A stretch of 64,000 nucleotides of DNA from Cherax quadricarinatus (GCF_038502225.1 NC_091374.1:10008701-10072700), one strand, 5' to 3'. Shown: positions 50,310 through 60,891, counted from the stretch's first letter. Program-made: numbers and translations. Notes: generated by a model from the letters alone, not told the origin.

Positions 50310-50789
50310 GCTCCTCTGCAGATATGACTGGTACCTACAATTACTACTGTTTTGTTAACGAGTGCGTGCGTGTTATGGAGAGGTTAAAGCACAAGGAGAG
50401 GGGAGGAAGAGTAGGGGGAAGGAGAGAAGGGTGAGTAAGGGGAAGGTGAGAAGGAAGTGACGGGGAGAGAAGGAAGAAAAAGGGGGAGAAGAGAATTAAG
50501 AGGGAAGGTGAGAGTTAAGGTGAGTGAGGGGGAGAGGGATGCGGGGTGCATATAGCAACGGTATGATACTGGCATGAGGCCCAGAGTGGGGAAACTGCCC
50601 AATCCCACTCGGCATCATCACCGCCCATACAGACTCAGCACAATCACCACATACCCATAACGCCATCACTACATACCCACAGTACCGCCAACCATCACAT
50701 ACCCACAGCACCGCCAACGATCATCACATACCCACAGTGCCACCAATCATCACCACATATCCAGTGTCACCATCACATGACCAAAGTGC

Positions 50790-51055
50790 CACTATCCACA
50801 TACCCACAGCACCACCATCACATACACATACCACCACAGCCTCACCAACCACCATCACATACACATACCACCACAGCCTCACCAACCACCATCACATACA
50901 CATACCACCACAGCCTCACCAACCATCACATACACATACCACCACAGCCTCACCAACCATCACATACACATACCACCACAGCCTCACCAACCATCACATA
51001 CACATACCACCACAGCCTCACCAACCACCATCACATACACATACTCAGCATTAAC
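50790..51055. repeat. 34/37-bp tandem repeat, about 7 copies
   Basis: The unit contains 'accatcacatacacatacca' then ccacagcctcacca. A looser CATCACATACCCACAG relative precedes it from 50640. Confidence 0.9.
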
Positions 51056-51179
51056 CACTGTTTCTTGAATTACTCCCGTTTCATCACAATTTCTTCATAT
51101 AACTGGTACTCTTGTAATTTTTATACAAGACAATTTTTCATTAGCGAACTGTAAATCACACACCACGTCAATGTAAATT

Positions 51180-53275
51180 GTAGGCTGGACCAAGTAACAC
51201 TCACGACAGTACCACATACGAAACAGTTATAAGCTGGACCAAGTAACACTCACGACAGTACCACATTAGAAACAGTTATAAGCTGGACCAAGTAACACTC
51301 ACGACAGTACCACATTTGACAGTTATAAGCTGGACCAAGTAACACTCACGACAGTACCACATTTTAAAGTTATAAGCTGGACCAAGTAACACTCACGACA
51401 GTACCACATTTGACAGTTATAAGCTGGACCAAGTAACACTCACGACAGTACCACATTAGAAAGTTGTAAGCTGGACCAAGTAACACTCACGACAGTACCA
51501 CATTTGAAACAGTTATAAGCTGGACCAAGTAACACTCACGACAGTACCACATTAGAAAGTTATAAGCTGGACCAAGTAACACTCACGACAGTACCACATT
51601 TGAAACAGTTATAAGCTGGACCAAGTAACACTCACGACAGTACCACATTAGAAAGTTGTAAGCTGGACCAAGTAACACTCACGACAGTACCACATTTGAA
51701 AGTTATAAGCTGGACCAAGTAACACTCACGACAGTACCACATTTGAAAGTTATAAGCTGGACCAAGTAACACTCACGACAGTACCACATTTGAAAGTTAT
51801 AAGCTGGACCAAGTAACATTCACGACAGTACCACATTTGAAAGTTATAAGCTGGACCAAGTAACATGCACGACAGTACCACATTTGAAAGTTATAAGCTG
51901 GACCAAGTAACACTCACGACAGTACCACATTTGAAAGTTATAAGCTGGACCAAGTAACATTCACGACAGTACCACATTTGAAAGTTATAAGCTGGACCAA
52001 GTAACATGCACGACAGTACCACATTTGAAAGTTATAAGCTGGACCAAGTAACACGCACGACAGTACCACATTTGAAAGTTATAAGCTGGACCAAGTAACA
52101 CTCACGACAGTACCACATTTGAAAGTTATAAGCTGGACCAAGTAACATTCACGACAGTACCACATACGAAACAGTTATAAGCTGGACCAAGTAACACGAC
52201 AGTACCACATTAGAAAGTTATAAGCTGGACCAAGTAACACGATAGTACCACATACGAAACAGTTATAAGCTGGACCAAGTAACACTCACGACAGTACCAC
52301 ATTAGAAACAGTTATAAGCTGGACCAAGTAACACTCACGACAGTACCACATACGAAACAGTTATAAGCTGGACCAAGTAACACTCACGACAGTACCACAT
52401 TTGAAAGTTATAAGCTGGACCAAGTAACACTCACGACAGTACCACATTTGAAAGTTATAAGCTGGACCAAGTAACACTCACGACAGTACCACATTTGAAA
52501 GTTATAAGCTGGACCAAGTAACACTCACGACAGTACCACATTTGAAAGTTATAAGCTGGACCAAGTAACACTCACGACAGTACCACATTAGAAACAGTTA
52601 TAAGCTGGACCAAGTAACACTCACGACAGTACCACATACGAAACAGTTATAAGCTGGACCAAGTAACACTCACGACAGTACCACATTAGAAACAGTTATA
52701 AGCTGGACCAAGTAACACTCACGACAGTACCACATACGAAACAGTTATAAGCTGGACCAAGTAACACTCACGACAGTACCACATTAGAAACAGTTATAAG
52801 CTGGACCAAGTAACACTCACGACAGTACCACATTAGAAACAGTTATAAGCTGGACCAAGTAACACTCACGACAGTACCACATTAGAAACAGTTATAAGCT
52901 GGACCAAGTAACACTCACGACAGTACCACATACGAAACAGTTATAAGCTGGACCAAGTAACACTCACGACAGTACCACATACGAAACAGTTATAAGCTGG
53001 ACCAAGTAACACTCACGACAGTACCACATTTGAAAGTTATAAGCTGGACCAAGTAACACTCACGACAGTACCACATACGAAACAGTTATAAGCTGGACCA
53101 AGTAACACTCACGACAGTACCACATACGAAACAGTTATAAGCTGGACCAAGTAACACTCACGACAGTACCACATACGAAACAGTTATAAGCTGGACCAAG
53201 TAACACTCACGACAGTACCACATACGAAACAGTTATAAGCTGGACCAAGTAACACTCACGACAGTACCACATTAG
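51180..53275. repeat. 46-49 bp minisatellite, about 44 copies
   Basis: The unit starts 'gttataagctggaccaagta' and continues acactcacgacagtaccacat, ending with variable linkers (ttgaaa, tagaaaca, acgaaaca). The core is almost invariant; nearly all variation is in the linker. One block (51780-52070) carries cattcacg/catgcacg variants in a higher-order pattern. Confidence 0.95.
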
Positions 53276-54225
53276 AAGCAACTTTTATAAAAAAGACTTA
53301 ACCTACCAATGATGTTCATTTTCATCTTGTAAAAGTTACTTCAATGCCATCAACATTTCCTTTAATGACATTATTCTATGTCCTCTTAAAAACACGTTAA
53401 ACGAAAGAAGTGTGTTAGAAGATCTTATCAGACTGATAAAGCCAATAGTTAGTAATCTACTGGAATGATAAAGTCACTAATTAGTAGAGAGTATTTATTA
53501 GATTGATAAAGCTAATAGTCAATAAAAAAATAACTCACAATATACCCCAAGTGTTGCACATGTGTCTTATTCATCAACTTATCGGTACTGTATACCCTTA
53601 ATATAAGAAAGTGCTACTTAATTCAAGTCTATACAACTATTAGGGTGATACGTGGGACTGATTACAAGGACAGATGCAAGAAATAAACGAACTTACGTAG
53701 TGAATTATGACATTAAGATGGAGGACAAAAAAGAGGTACAAAATAATACGGCTGCATCTGAGCTTCCCATAACCACTTTGTAATCACAGAAATAGATGAT
53801 ACTCAAAATAGAGTCAATTACGCTACAAAGGGTTGCTCAGTCAATCAGGTTTTTATATAACGGTACAATTAACTAATTCATAAGGTAAAACGTTTCCCAA
53901 CAAGAGGATTATTAAAATATTAATGGGAAAGCACCAAACACTTAAGGGTTACACAGTACTTGGGAAATAGCAGGTCATTTTTTTGGTCCAAGGGGAGGGG
54001 AGCTACAATTATATTTATCACAAAATGAAGATGAGTCACTAGGTAAGGCCGTGGTAGAATGAGAAGAATATACAGGTTAAGAGAATCTTGGAGGCTACAG
54101 AAACGTTCACAAGTTGGCAATGTGGCCAAGAATGTTGTGCGACCAGTGGTTCATAAAAGTTACAGTGAACACAACCCGCGTCACACTGCTACTGCTTCCC
54201 TCTACTACATCACACCCACACTATT
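53276..54225. other. Noncoding, with family Y scrap
   Basis: 53555-53600 has 'tgcacatgtgtcttattcat' from dispersed family Y. Nothing else was recognised. Confidence 0.45.
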
Positions 54226-54254
54226 TCATTTAAGGGTGAGGAAACAAAGGGGTG

Positions 54255-54340
54255 GGTGTGGGTGTCGTTTGTGTTTGTGCGTGTGCGCGCGCGTGTGAGG
54301 GGATGCGCGCGCGAGGGGATACGCTCGCGTGTGCACGCGT
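54255..54340. repeat. GT/GC alternating tract
   Basis: Imperfect alternating gtgtgtgcgcgcgcgtg and a second gcgcgcg block; Z-DNA-prone, adjoining the GC-rich candidate exon. Confidence 0.8.
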
Positions 54341-54357
54341 GATGGATGTGGTCCTAC

Positions 54358-54543
54358 CAGGTGGTGTAACGTAGCATGTAGCTGGTTGTACAGGTGGTGG
54401 AGTGTGGGCAGGGACATGAAGGCCAGGATGAGGGACGAGCTGGGAAGGTAGCCGGGGCCGCGGGCATGAAGCAGGCTGCTGCCCACCCACCACGAGATTA
54501 GAGTTTCCACGCTGCGCCCCAACACTACCACTGCCTTCACCAT
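54358..54543 (-). CDS. Possible GC3-rich coding exon (62 codons)
   Basis: The frame begins MVKAVVVLGRSVETLISWWV and ends at CTG|GTAGGA in phase 0. Third positions are strongly G/C (about four in five), a coding-like bias not seen in nearby intron sequence. The peptide is hydrophobic in two stretches (ETLISWWVGSSLL and SSSLILAFMSLP), unlike other CLK N-terminal exons, so it may belong to another gene or be a GC-rich promoter-proximal frame. The overlapping frame is also open, which weakens the case. Donor GTAGGA is weak. I cannot name a family. Confidence 0.25.
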
Positions 54544-55471
54544 CCAACACAGCAGGTGTCTCCCAGTCCTATTTGACCCGTGGTTGTTTCCTGAAGCAAG
54601 GGCTGGCCTGGCGCACCTCATGAGGGTTGGCAACACACACACTGCTATATGGCGGCAAGCTATCCCACAGGCTACTGCGCCCCCTACACTTGGCTTCCTT
54701 CACTATACAACTCTACACGCACACTTCATCCACCTCTCACCCTCAACATTGCTCCTGTACATTTTCTCTCACAAACGTTCACTTAGCTTACATCATTATT
54801 ATATAAATGGGGCAACGGTAAACCCGTATGACTTGCCCAGCGCATGGGGGATTGAACATAATCAGTCATAAACCATGAGTGTAGCTCTAATTTCTAGGAT
54901 TAAGAACCCTTTATCAGCGTCAAAGGTCCCCAGCTGATAGCATTTAAGCCTAAAATATCTTAATGCCCAGTATATCACGACCGTGCCCACTTTCCCCTTG
55001 AAAAGGGAAACAGTAATGTGTAGTAGCCCCGAGTGTGGTGACGTCAATCATGATCAGTAACAGCCACGACACTCTCTACTATATAAATCTGGTCCTCAGT
55101 CTAAATTAAACCATAACAAATTTTGAGTATTTCTTACGTTATGGGGACCTGTGGGGGACTGGTGGAGCAGCGGCCGCCAGACTCACCTCCTGGGCACCGT
55201 CTGCGCACATAGCGTCGAGGGAACTCCAGAAGGGGAAGGAAACACAGGAGTGGTGGTCGTCGGCAGCAACACATCCAACGCTACTGATGCTTACCTCCTC
55301 TACCACCCCACTAACTTTGCCAATCTTCAATACCAATGTTTTTTCCACACCGGATTCCCAGAGTACATAGTATGGTTCTAGTCATTCCTAGTGTGCAGTG
55401 AGGCACTAAGAACAGTGTTGAAACACCGAGTACCTTAGTAGTGATACATGTGCTGAACTAGAGAGGGTCAC

Positions 55472-55621
55472 CTGGTGAGGTGTGGGCGCAGCTGACTGAC
55501 CTTGGCTGGCACTGTAAGTTGGCGATGTACTGTAGTATGTGGTGGGCGTGGTGGGGCGAGCAGCAGCCTCTCGCCCATCCACACACACGTGGCCCACACC
55601 ACAACACTGGCACCCACTTGC
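55472..55621 (-). CDS. Possible phase 0-0 cassette exon in the CLK 5' region
   Basis: A 50-codon open stretch lies between an acceptor-like ATATCACAG and a donor CAG|GTGACC, in phase 0 at both ends. It could therefore be inserted between the Arg/Ser exon and the shared kinase exon without changing frame. The second half reads RPTTPTTYYSTSPTYSASQG, a Ser/Thr/Tyr-rich run similar in style to the other N-terminal exons; the first half is Cys-rich and less convincing. The polypyrimidine tract is poor. It lies 0.9 kb downstream of the Arg/Ser exon in GC-rich sequence. Treat as a candidate only. Confidence 0.28.
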
Positions 55622-56244
55622 CTGTGATATACTGTGTATTTCACATATTGGCACCAACTTCAAGCAACACATACCTGCCTGACTCCATTGGTTTGCTCAG
55701 CACCCATTACGACCCCTGTCTTTCGAACACTACGTCAGTGTGCACGGTGGGGGACCCTTACGATCAGGTGGTAGCGCCAAATATACCATGGAGGGAGATG
55801 CTCACTTGCGCATCTTAAGACTTATCAAGGGGCCAACCCCGACGACCAGAATAGTCGGGCGCGAGGCCCCCTACTGCCGTTTTCTTTGAACACTGATTAT
55901 CACGCTTTCTACGACAGTGCACTAAAGGCAGGATAACTTTTATTTTAGTTTGAGTATCATCTCCGAATGATCGTTATCATTTGGAGATCAAGATGGTGAT
56001 AGACATACTTAAGCTAATGTGATGACATGGATATAAATCATAAAAACTTACATCTGCTAAATTCATTCATATCAAAATATATGTTAACAAAAATCACAGC
56101 ATTCTTTCAGTTCATACAATATTCAAAGTGTGGAACACACAGGCATGCATGTGTTGTTCCAGTCCTCCCTGGCTCGACTGAGAAGGTTTGGTAGGCATAG
56201 TACTGGTATGTGAGGCGAGGGGTGTGGAGAGAACACCATGATAG

Positions 56245-56340
56245 GCCGGTATATATCAGCTGCATCAACAATACATACAGTAGGGGGACGTGTGCGTGAG
56301 GGCGGAGCAGCACCCACACGTCCCGCCCCCGCGACAGGTA
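56245..56340 (+). promoter_or_regulatory. Possible plus-strand TATA promoter and first exon
   Basis: The plus strand has ggtatatatcagc (TATA-like, about 56250), a possible start near 56278 and then a GC-rich stretch ending in GCGACAG|GTAAGTCC, a near-perfect donor with GT at 56339-56340. It points toward the Arg/Ser exon of the CLK gene on the opposite strand, so the product would be antisense. Only sequence signals support it. Confidence 0.25.
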
Positions 56341-56485
56341 AGTCCCCGGGTGCCGCAGTAGAGGTGTTTGTGTTGTGTAGGTGCACTCAAGGCTGAGACG
56401 GGCTCCCTGCTCGCTCTTCACTGCTTGTGTCACCCACCGCGGCAGCTGGGGGTCACCAACGCAGACAACCTCATCAAATACTCAC

Positions 56486-56663
56486 GTGGCTGTTGGCATA
56501 AGAGTCGCGGAAGTGGTGAGGACGAGGGCGAGGACGTCGTCGACGAGAAGAGTCCGATGATGCAGAGCGTGATGAGAGGCGGCGCCTAGCGTGTCCTCGG
56601 TGATGGCGACGTTCTGACGAATGGTCCCTGTCGCGTCGTCGACCATAGTGCTCCCGATCACTA
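56486..56663 (-). CDS. Arg/Ser-rich N-terminal exon of the CLK gene
   Basis: This exon encodes one completed Ser codon plus 59 residues, rich in Arg, Ser and His (SDREHYGRRRDRDHSSERRH near the start, HFRDSYANSH at the end). CLK kinases carry exactly such an RS-like N-terminal region, used for nuclear and speckle targeting and binding to SR proteins. The acceptor has a long pyrimidine tract ending TTTTGCAG (AG at 56664-56665). The donor is GTGAGT with the GT at 56484-56485. It enters in phase 2 and leaves in phase 0, matching the shared exon at 13871, 42.6 kb downstream. It sits in a GC-rich area. The splice sites and composition make a real exon likely; its identity as the CLK N-terminus is inferred. 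Confidence 0.75.
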
Positions 56664-56810
56664 CTGCAAAAGTCGGGCACCAAGAAGGTTAGAGGGGAAC
56701 AAGTGAGTAGTCACACCCTGGGGAAACCTACACTCGCTCACCTGCCGTGCCGCAGTCTCACGTCTCGTCTTACTCTCACAGTAAAACCACCATATACAAT
56801 CTCAACTTAC

Positions 56811-56842
56811 CTGCACAAAGTGTGGTCCAGTTGTTCCTTCAT
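56811..56842 (-). CDS. Candidate first coding exon (10 codons + 2 nt)
   Basis: The ATG at 56842 opens MKEQLDHTLC plus two bases (AG), ending at a perfect CAG|GTAAGT donor (GT at 56809-56810). It leaves in phase 2, as required by the Arg/Ser exon that starts only 147 bp downstream, so the join gives a Ser codon. The initiation context is weak (T at -3). A second donor (CAG|GTGAGC, GT at 56740-56741) lies between the two and also gives an Arg-rich phase-2 reading, but that frame has no ATG and meets a stop upstream. This could be a coding first exon or the end of a 5' leader. The donor is strong; the coding call is tentative. Confidence 0.4.
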
Positions 56843-57059
56843 TAATAACACCACACAAATGCTGCCCAAATTCCTTTATCAATTAGAAATTCATCTAGTA
56901 ATTCGCAGCTACAACACCGCTGTATATTGTACAATACCCACTTTAACAACAATATTTCAAGAGATCTAAAACATCATTAAAAGTGAAAATCAATAATTAT
57001 GCCCGCTTTAATTAGTTCTATCTCAAACCCAGGGTTGAGTTTCGTAGTAATAATAATGA

Positions 57060-57200
57060 ATTAGGGATGGGATGAAATATTTTTTTACCGATACTTAATT
57101 TTATGCAGATACCGATACCATGAAATTAGCCGATACTTACTGATACCGATACCACCAAAATCACTCAATACCAATACTTTGGTACATCAATAACAGGAAT
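57060..57200. repeat. Degenerate CCGATACC-type repeat
   Basis: Starting at 'tagggatgggatgaaat', the motif accgatacc/ccaatac occurs about eight times. The opening resembles hAT-type transposon ends with internal subterminal repeats, but I see no matching right end. Confidence 0.5.
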
Positions 57201-57318
57201 AATATTCCTGTACATAATGAAAAGGCCCAAATGAGAACAGGTAAATACTTCATAAGCGCGGAAGGAGGGAGAGGAGGGTGATAGGGAAATCTGGGAGGAG
57301 GAAGGAAAGGGTATTTAC

Positions 57319-57413
57319 CTGGGAGCTACGTAGGTGACACAGGTGTCGTCGTCACTGGACACATCGTGAACCTCGACTGGTTCCAGGTCACAGCCCAAAC
57401 ATAAACCCATCAT
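57319..57413 (-). CDS. Candidate first coding exon (31 codons + 2 nt)
   Basis: The frame starts MMGLCLGCDLEPVEVHDVSS and continues with an acidic DDDT stretch to VTYVAP. It ends in phase 2 at CAG|GTAAAT (GT at 57317-57318). Reading through the donor gives Arg and then an immediate TAA. Phase 2 matches the Arg/Ser exon at 56663, about 650 bp downstream. The frame is also open farther upstream to an ATG at 57512, but that part (a Cys/Trp-rich run) looks less like protein, so I chose the paired ATGs at 57413/57410. The acidic SSDDDT segment followed by a basic RS region is a reasonable kinase N-terminus. It could instead be an internal exon whose acceptor I cannot place. Confidence 0.5.
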
Positions 57414-57419
57414 ATAATC

Positions 57420-57890
57420 ATCAGCCCACCATCTCCTCCACCATCCCAACACAAACAGCGGATAATTCACACATTTGTCTTTATATGAACAGCATAACAG
57501 AAGTTTTTCCACACTAAGAACTTCCTACCCTTGGCCAACATTATCAGAGCCCAGGCTGTTTTATCGTCATAATAAACGGTTCTCTAGATATCCCTATATC
57601 TTGAATTATATTTCACAAAATCAGTAATTAAAAGGACACATGACTTCACACAGACACACGCTGTGGGCAGGAGTAACGATATACACCCATGAGAAGACAG
57701 GTGGGAGATACTAAGGAGTGTCGTGAATGAAGCCAACACACGAGTGGAGTTGCTACTGACACCAGAGTTGTGTCGGCGGGAATCCTGGGAGCTAACGGAT
57801 GTCCTTATCACACAGATACAAGTTACACAAGTGACAAGCTAATATGAGTCTCACCAACTCTACTGCCTCACACGTATAGTAACAAATGTA
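57420..57890. other. Upstream flank of CLK exon 57319-57413
   Basis: Possible 5' leader and promoter on the minus strand. No TATA box or clear initiator was recognised. Confidence 0.35.
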
Positions 57891-57894
57891 AGCG

Positions 57895-58270
57895 CGAGAA
57901 AAATGGGTACGCTGCATTTTTCTAAATTGTAAGAAAGCATTCGATGGTACCACACAAATGCTCAAATACAAACTAGAGAGTAAAAGAAAGTTGATACAGG
58001 AATATCTGGTGGATATGAGGCATAAGTCATTAACAAAAACGAGGTATTGCAGTGGGCAACTGTGACGGAGTCATACAAGGATCGGTAATTGAACTCCTGC
58101 TGTTTCCCATGCATAAATGACTTGGAGGATACTAAATCATATATATTACTGTCTACATCTGCTATGAAACTAGTGAGGAAGAAGATAAAACAAAGAGGCG
58201 CTTCAGAATGACTCCTTCAAATATGATCAGATGAGTAACTACTATAATTAAATCCCTTTGATATACATGA
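57895..58270 (+). mobile_element. LINE RT fragment
   Basis: Plus frames read FLNCKKAFDGTTQMLKYKLE-like text and GVIQGSVIELLLFPMH, matching the FLD-x-x-KAFD and GVPQGS-x-L-x-PLLF blocks of non-LTR reverse transcriptases. The piece is frameshifted and lacks the catalytic block. Confidence 0.65.
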
Positions 58271-58882
58271 TCTTCAGCGGTGAAAAATTACTACTACTAT
58301 AATACCTTAACAAAACAAAACAAAAAAAAAAAACTTTTCAGAATACACTATAGCAAATGTAGCCAGGGCCAAGACAATGACAACCTTCACAGCAAGTGGG
58401 CAACATACGTATGTACAGCTCCATTACAGGCAGAAGAGATATCCAAGCTGGAAAAATATACGTAGACATTTCCTGTTCGCGCAGAATTTGGCCTCAAGCA
58501 GGGCTGTGAGAACAGTAATATTGTGCGAGGCAGACACTAGCATATATTATCTCTTCTGTCACCGTTGATAATATGTTTGGGATGAGCGCACTAACACACA
58601 CTTGCTGCTGCATGTAAACAGCAAAGTTTAACATTTGAGAATCAGCTTTCTTACCCTAAACATATGCTTCATATATTACAGGAGCTCCTCAATGTTTTCA
58701 TTTCCCGTACCATATGATATTTTCGTAGACACCTACGTACCACTAAACTTTGTCTACGTGTACACAAGTATATTTCCCTTACTGTTTACCAGGTAAACTA
58801 CGGTATCTGGCGCAATATTTATAGCACCAAAATGATGCAATTTCTTCTGGCTTGTCCCTAAATGTTATTAATAAATATATAT

Positions 58883-59351
58883 ATCGTGACTAATTGGTAA
58901 AACTGGTCAATTAGCAAGAACTCATTTAAGTTATTTCTAAAATTTTCTCTTATACGTTTAAAGATATTTTTTTCATTTATTTATATTAATGTAAAAATTA
59001 ATAATTTTATATCAAAACAACCTTAGAAAACTTACCTAACCTGATTCTGATCCTAACCTAATCCAACTAAATATATTTTAGAAAAGTTTACAATAATTTG
59101 TTTTTTTTTTCGTTTGGGTCATGATGATTTTTGCTTTATTATAGCATACACAATATATATAATATAATTTATGTTAAGCGCTAAATCCATGGGGATCATT
59201 CAGCGCGTGACGTGGAGGCTTGATCCTCCGTCTGCTGAGCGCCAGACAGACGCGCTTCCTATAGCATACACAAATTTTCGTTTGCCTTATTCGGCAAGAA
59301 GAGCGTTGCTATTTAAGCCAATATAGCAAGTTTTACCTATTCGGCACGACA
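58883..59351. mobile_element. MITE, reverse copy, with nested SINE
   Basis: The left end atcgtgactaattggtaaaa and right end gttttacctattcggcacga are the inverted termini of the 33653-33990 MITE, in opposite orientation. Removing the SINE at 59154-59259 and one copy of its duplicated target restores an element of about 350 bp, comparable with the 338-bp copy. The left end abuts TA-rich sequence. Confidence 0.8.
59154..59259 (-). mobile_element. tRNA-derived SINE with 14-bp target duplication
   Basis: A 106-bp insertion is flanked by direct repeats tatagcatacacaa at 59140-59153 and 59260-59273. On minus it starts with a tRNA-like A-box (TGGCGCTCAGCAGACGG) and B-box-like GGATCAAGCC, and ends in an AT-rich tail. 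A 14-bp duplication is typical of LINE-mobilised SINEs. A related copy is at 44126-44255. Confidence 0.75.
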
Positions 59352-59362
59352 TATGTATATAA

Positions 59363-59562
59363 ATGTGCCGAATAGGTAAAACTTGCGATTCTGGCTTATA
59401 TAAGTTAGGTAAGCTTTCTAAGGTTTTTCTGGTACAAAATTATTAGTTTTTACATTAACATAAATGAAAAAATATATCTTTAAACGTACAAGGGAATTTA
59501 AGAAAGGACTTAATTTTAAACGAGTTTTTGCTAATTGACCAGTTTTACCTATTCGGCACGAC
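59363..59562. mobile_element. MITE, internally deleted copy
   Basis: Starts atgtgccgaataggtaaaac and ends gttttacctattcggcacga. Compared with 33653-33990 it lacks about 140 internal bases (the gcaacgctcttcttgccgaa to gttataataag part). It lies 11 bases from the neighbouring copy and abuts a (TA)n run on the right. Confidence 0.75.
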
Positions 59563-59595
59563 ATTAATATATATATATATATATTATATATATAT

Positions 59596-60368
59596 TATGT
59601 TGCAGGGCTGCAACATTAGATAGGGAGATTGCCCATCTCCAGGCTGTGAGTGCACATCACTCTGGGGACTTCCTCCAAACAGTTCCCATATCGGCAATGG
59701 GAACGCGACTCGACCCTAAGACCCTCCGTATTGCAGTGGCTCTGCGCCTTGCTGCCCCAATTCACACAGAATATATGTGTATTTGCGGCGAAGTGCAAGC
59801 AGACCAATACAGTCTACATGGTCTTAAATGTTCCAAAATCAAGGGCTGGCATGCAAGACACAATGAGGTCAACGACATCATTAAGAGAACCCTTGCTACA
59901 GCTGGATGCCCTGCCGAGAGGGAGCCACGATCACTTGCAGCAAACAATACCCACAACCCAGCAAACCGCCCCGACGGGATCACCATCTATCCTTGGAAGA
60001 ATGGCAAGCTCTTAGCATGGGACTATTCCTGTGTGTCCACACTAGCTGACACCTATATCCACCACAATGTGGGGCGCCAGGGAGGAGCTGCTGACCACAG
60101 GGAGGAGTACAAGATCAGCAAGTACAGGGACATTAGCCAACAGTATCAATTTGTCCCAGTGGGATCAGAGACCTTGGGATCATGGGGAAAAAATGCCACA
60201 CGTTTCCTTAAAGAATTGGGTTCCAGACTCATCGACTCCACCAGGGACTCAAGGGCAGTCACTTTCATGTTCCAGCGCCTCAGCATCGCCATCCAGAGGG
60301 GAAATGCTTGCTGCATACTTGGCTCACGTCCAGCCTCGGAGGAGCTGGAGGAAATTCATGATCTTTGA
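59596..60368 (+). mobile_element. R2-like retrotransposon C-terminus: zinc knuckle and endonuclease
   Basis: The 240-codon open frame (ATG at 59646; homology probably begins earlier at ATLDREIAHLQAV near 59612) carries MGTRLDPKTLRIAVALRL, then a C-x-C...H-x3-C cluster (CICGEVQADQYSLHGLKC), then RHN, and NRPDGITIYPWKNGKLLAWD: a PD followed after 15 residues by D. CCHC knuckle plus PD-(x12-15)-D is the arrangement of the restriction-like endonuclease at the C-terminus of R2/R4/NeSL-type elements. The tail continues ETLGSWGKNATRFLKELGSR and SIAIQRGNACCILGS. No frameshift or stop, so the domain is intact. The reverse transcriptase part is absent: the element is 5'-truncated at a (TA)n run (59565-59597). 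Confidence 0.75.
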
Positions 60369-60454
60369 TACATTGTGCCATTGTATTCATGTTTATGTTT
60401 TTTTCTGTAAATGTATTTTGTTTATTAATAAATGTTCACATAGAATAAAAAATA

Positions 60455-60815
60455 TATAGGGGATGGTAGAAGAAGAAAATATTCAAACAGCTCCGGGGAG
60501 AACCTTGGGTTTTCCCTGAGGTACGTTTATTGTCTTCTCTGAGGATGAGGGTCCCCATTCCAGCTATAGAGGTGGTACTTCCCTATATAATAGAAAAAAT
60601 ATATATAGCAGGTATCTCTTAAATCTTCTGTACCATATTATGTAATAAAATATTCCTATTGGTAAAAAAAATATATACTAAAAGATGGGGTGGTAGGGGA
60701 AGTGGAACATTCAAACGGCTTCAGGAAGAAATCCAAATATTCTTCCTTGGAGCGTTTTTATCCACTTCGAGGCTATGGGTCCCACAATTTACACCAGAGG
60801 TGGACCCCATCCTAT
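60455..60815 (+). repeat. Two diverged tandem copies of a 3'-tail-like segment
   Basis: Copy 1 (60460-60590) and copy 2 (60680-60815) share the order: a gg-tgg-tag start, 'attcaaacagctccgggga' / 'attcaaacggcttcaggaa', a gtccc block and an agaggtgg block. They follow the R2-like frame, so they may be its 3' untranslated region duplicated, or a separate repeat. Confidence 0.6.
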
Positions 60816-60816
60816 A

Positions 60817-60891
<75 letters not shown>

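Noticed and set aside
56742..56795. Additional phase-2 exon ending at CAG|GTGAGC
   Set aside because: The Arg-rich reading fits, but the frame meets a TAA upstream with no ATG and no convincing acceptor.
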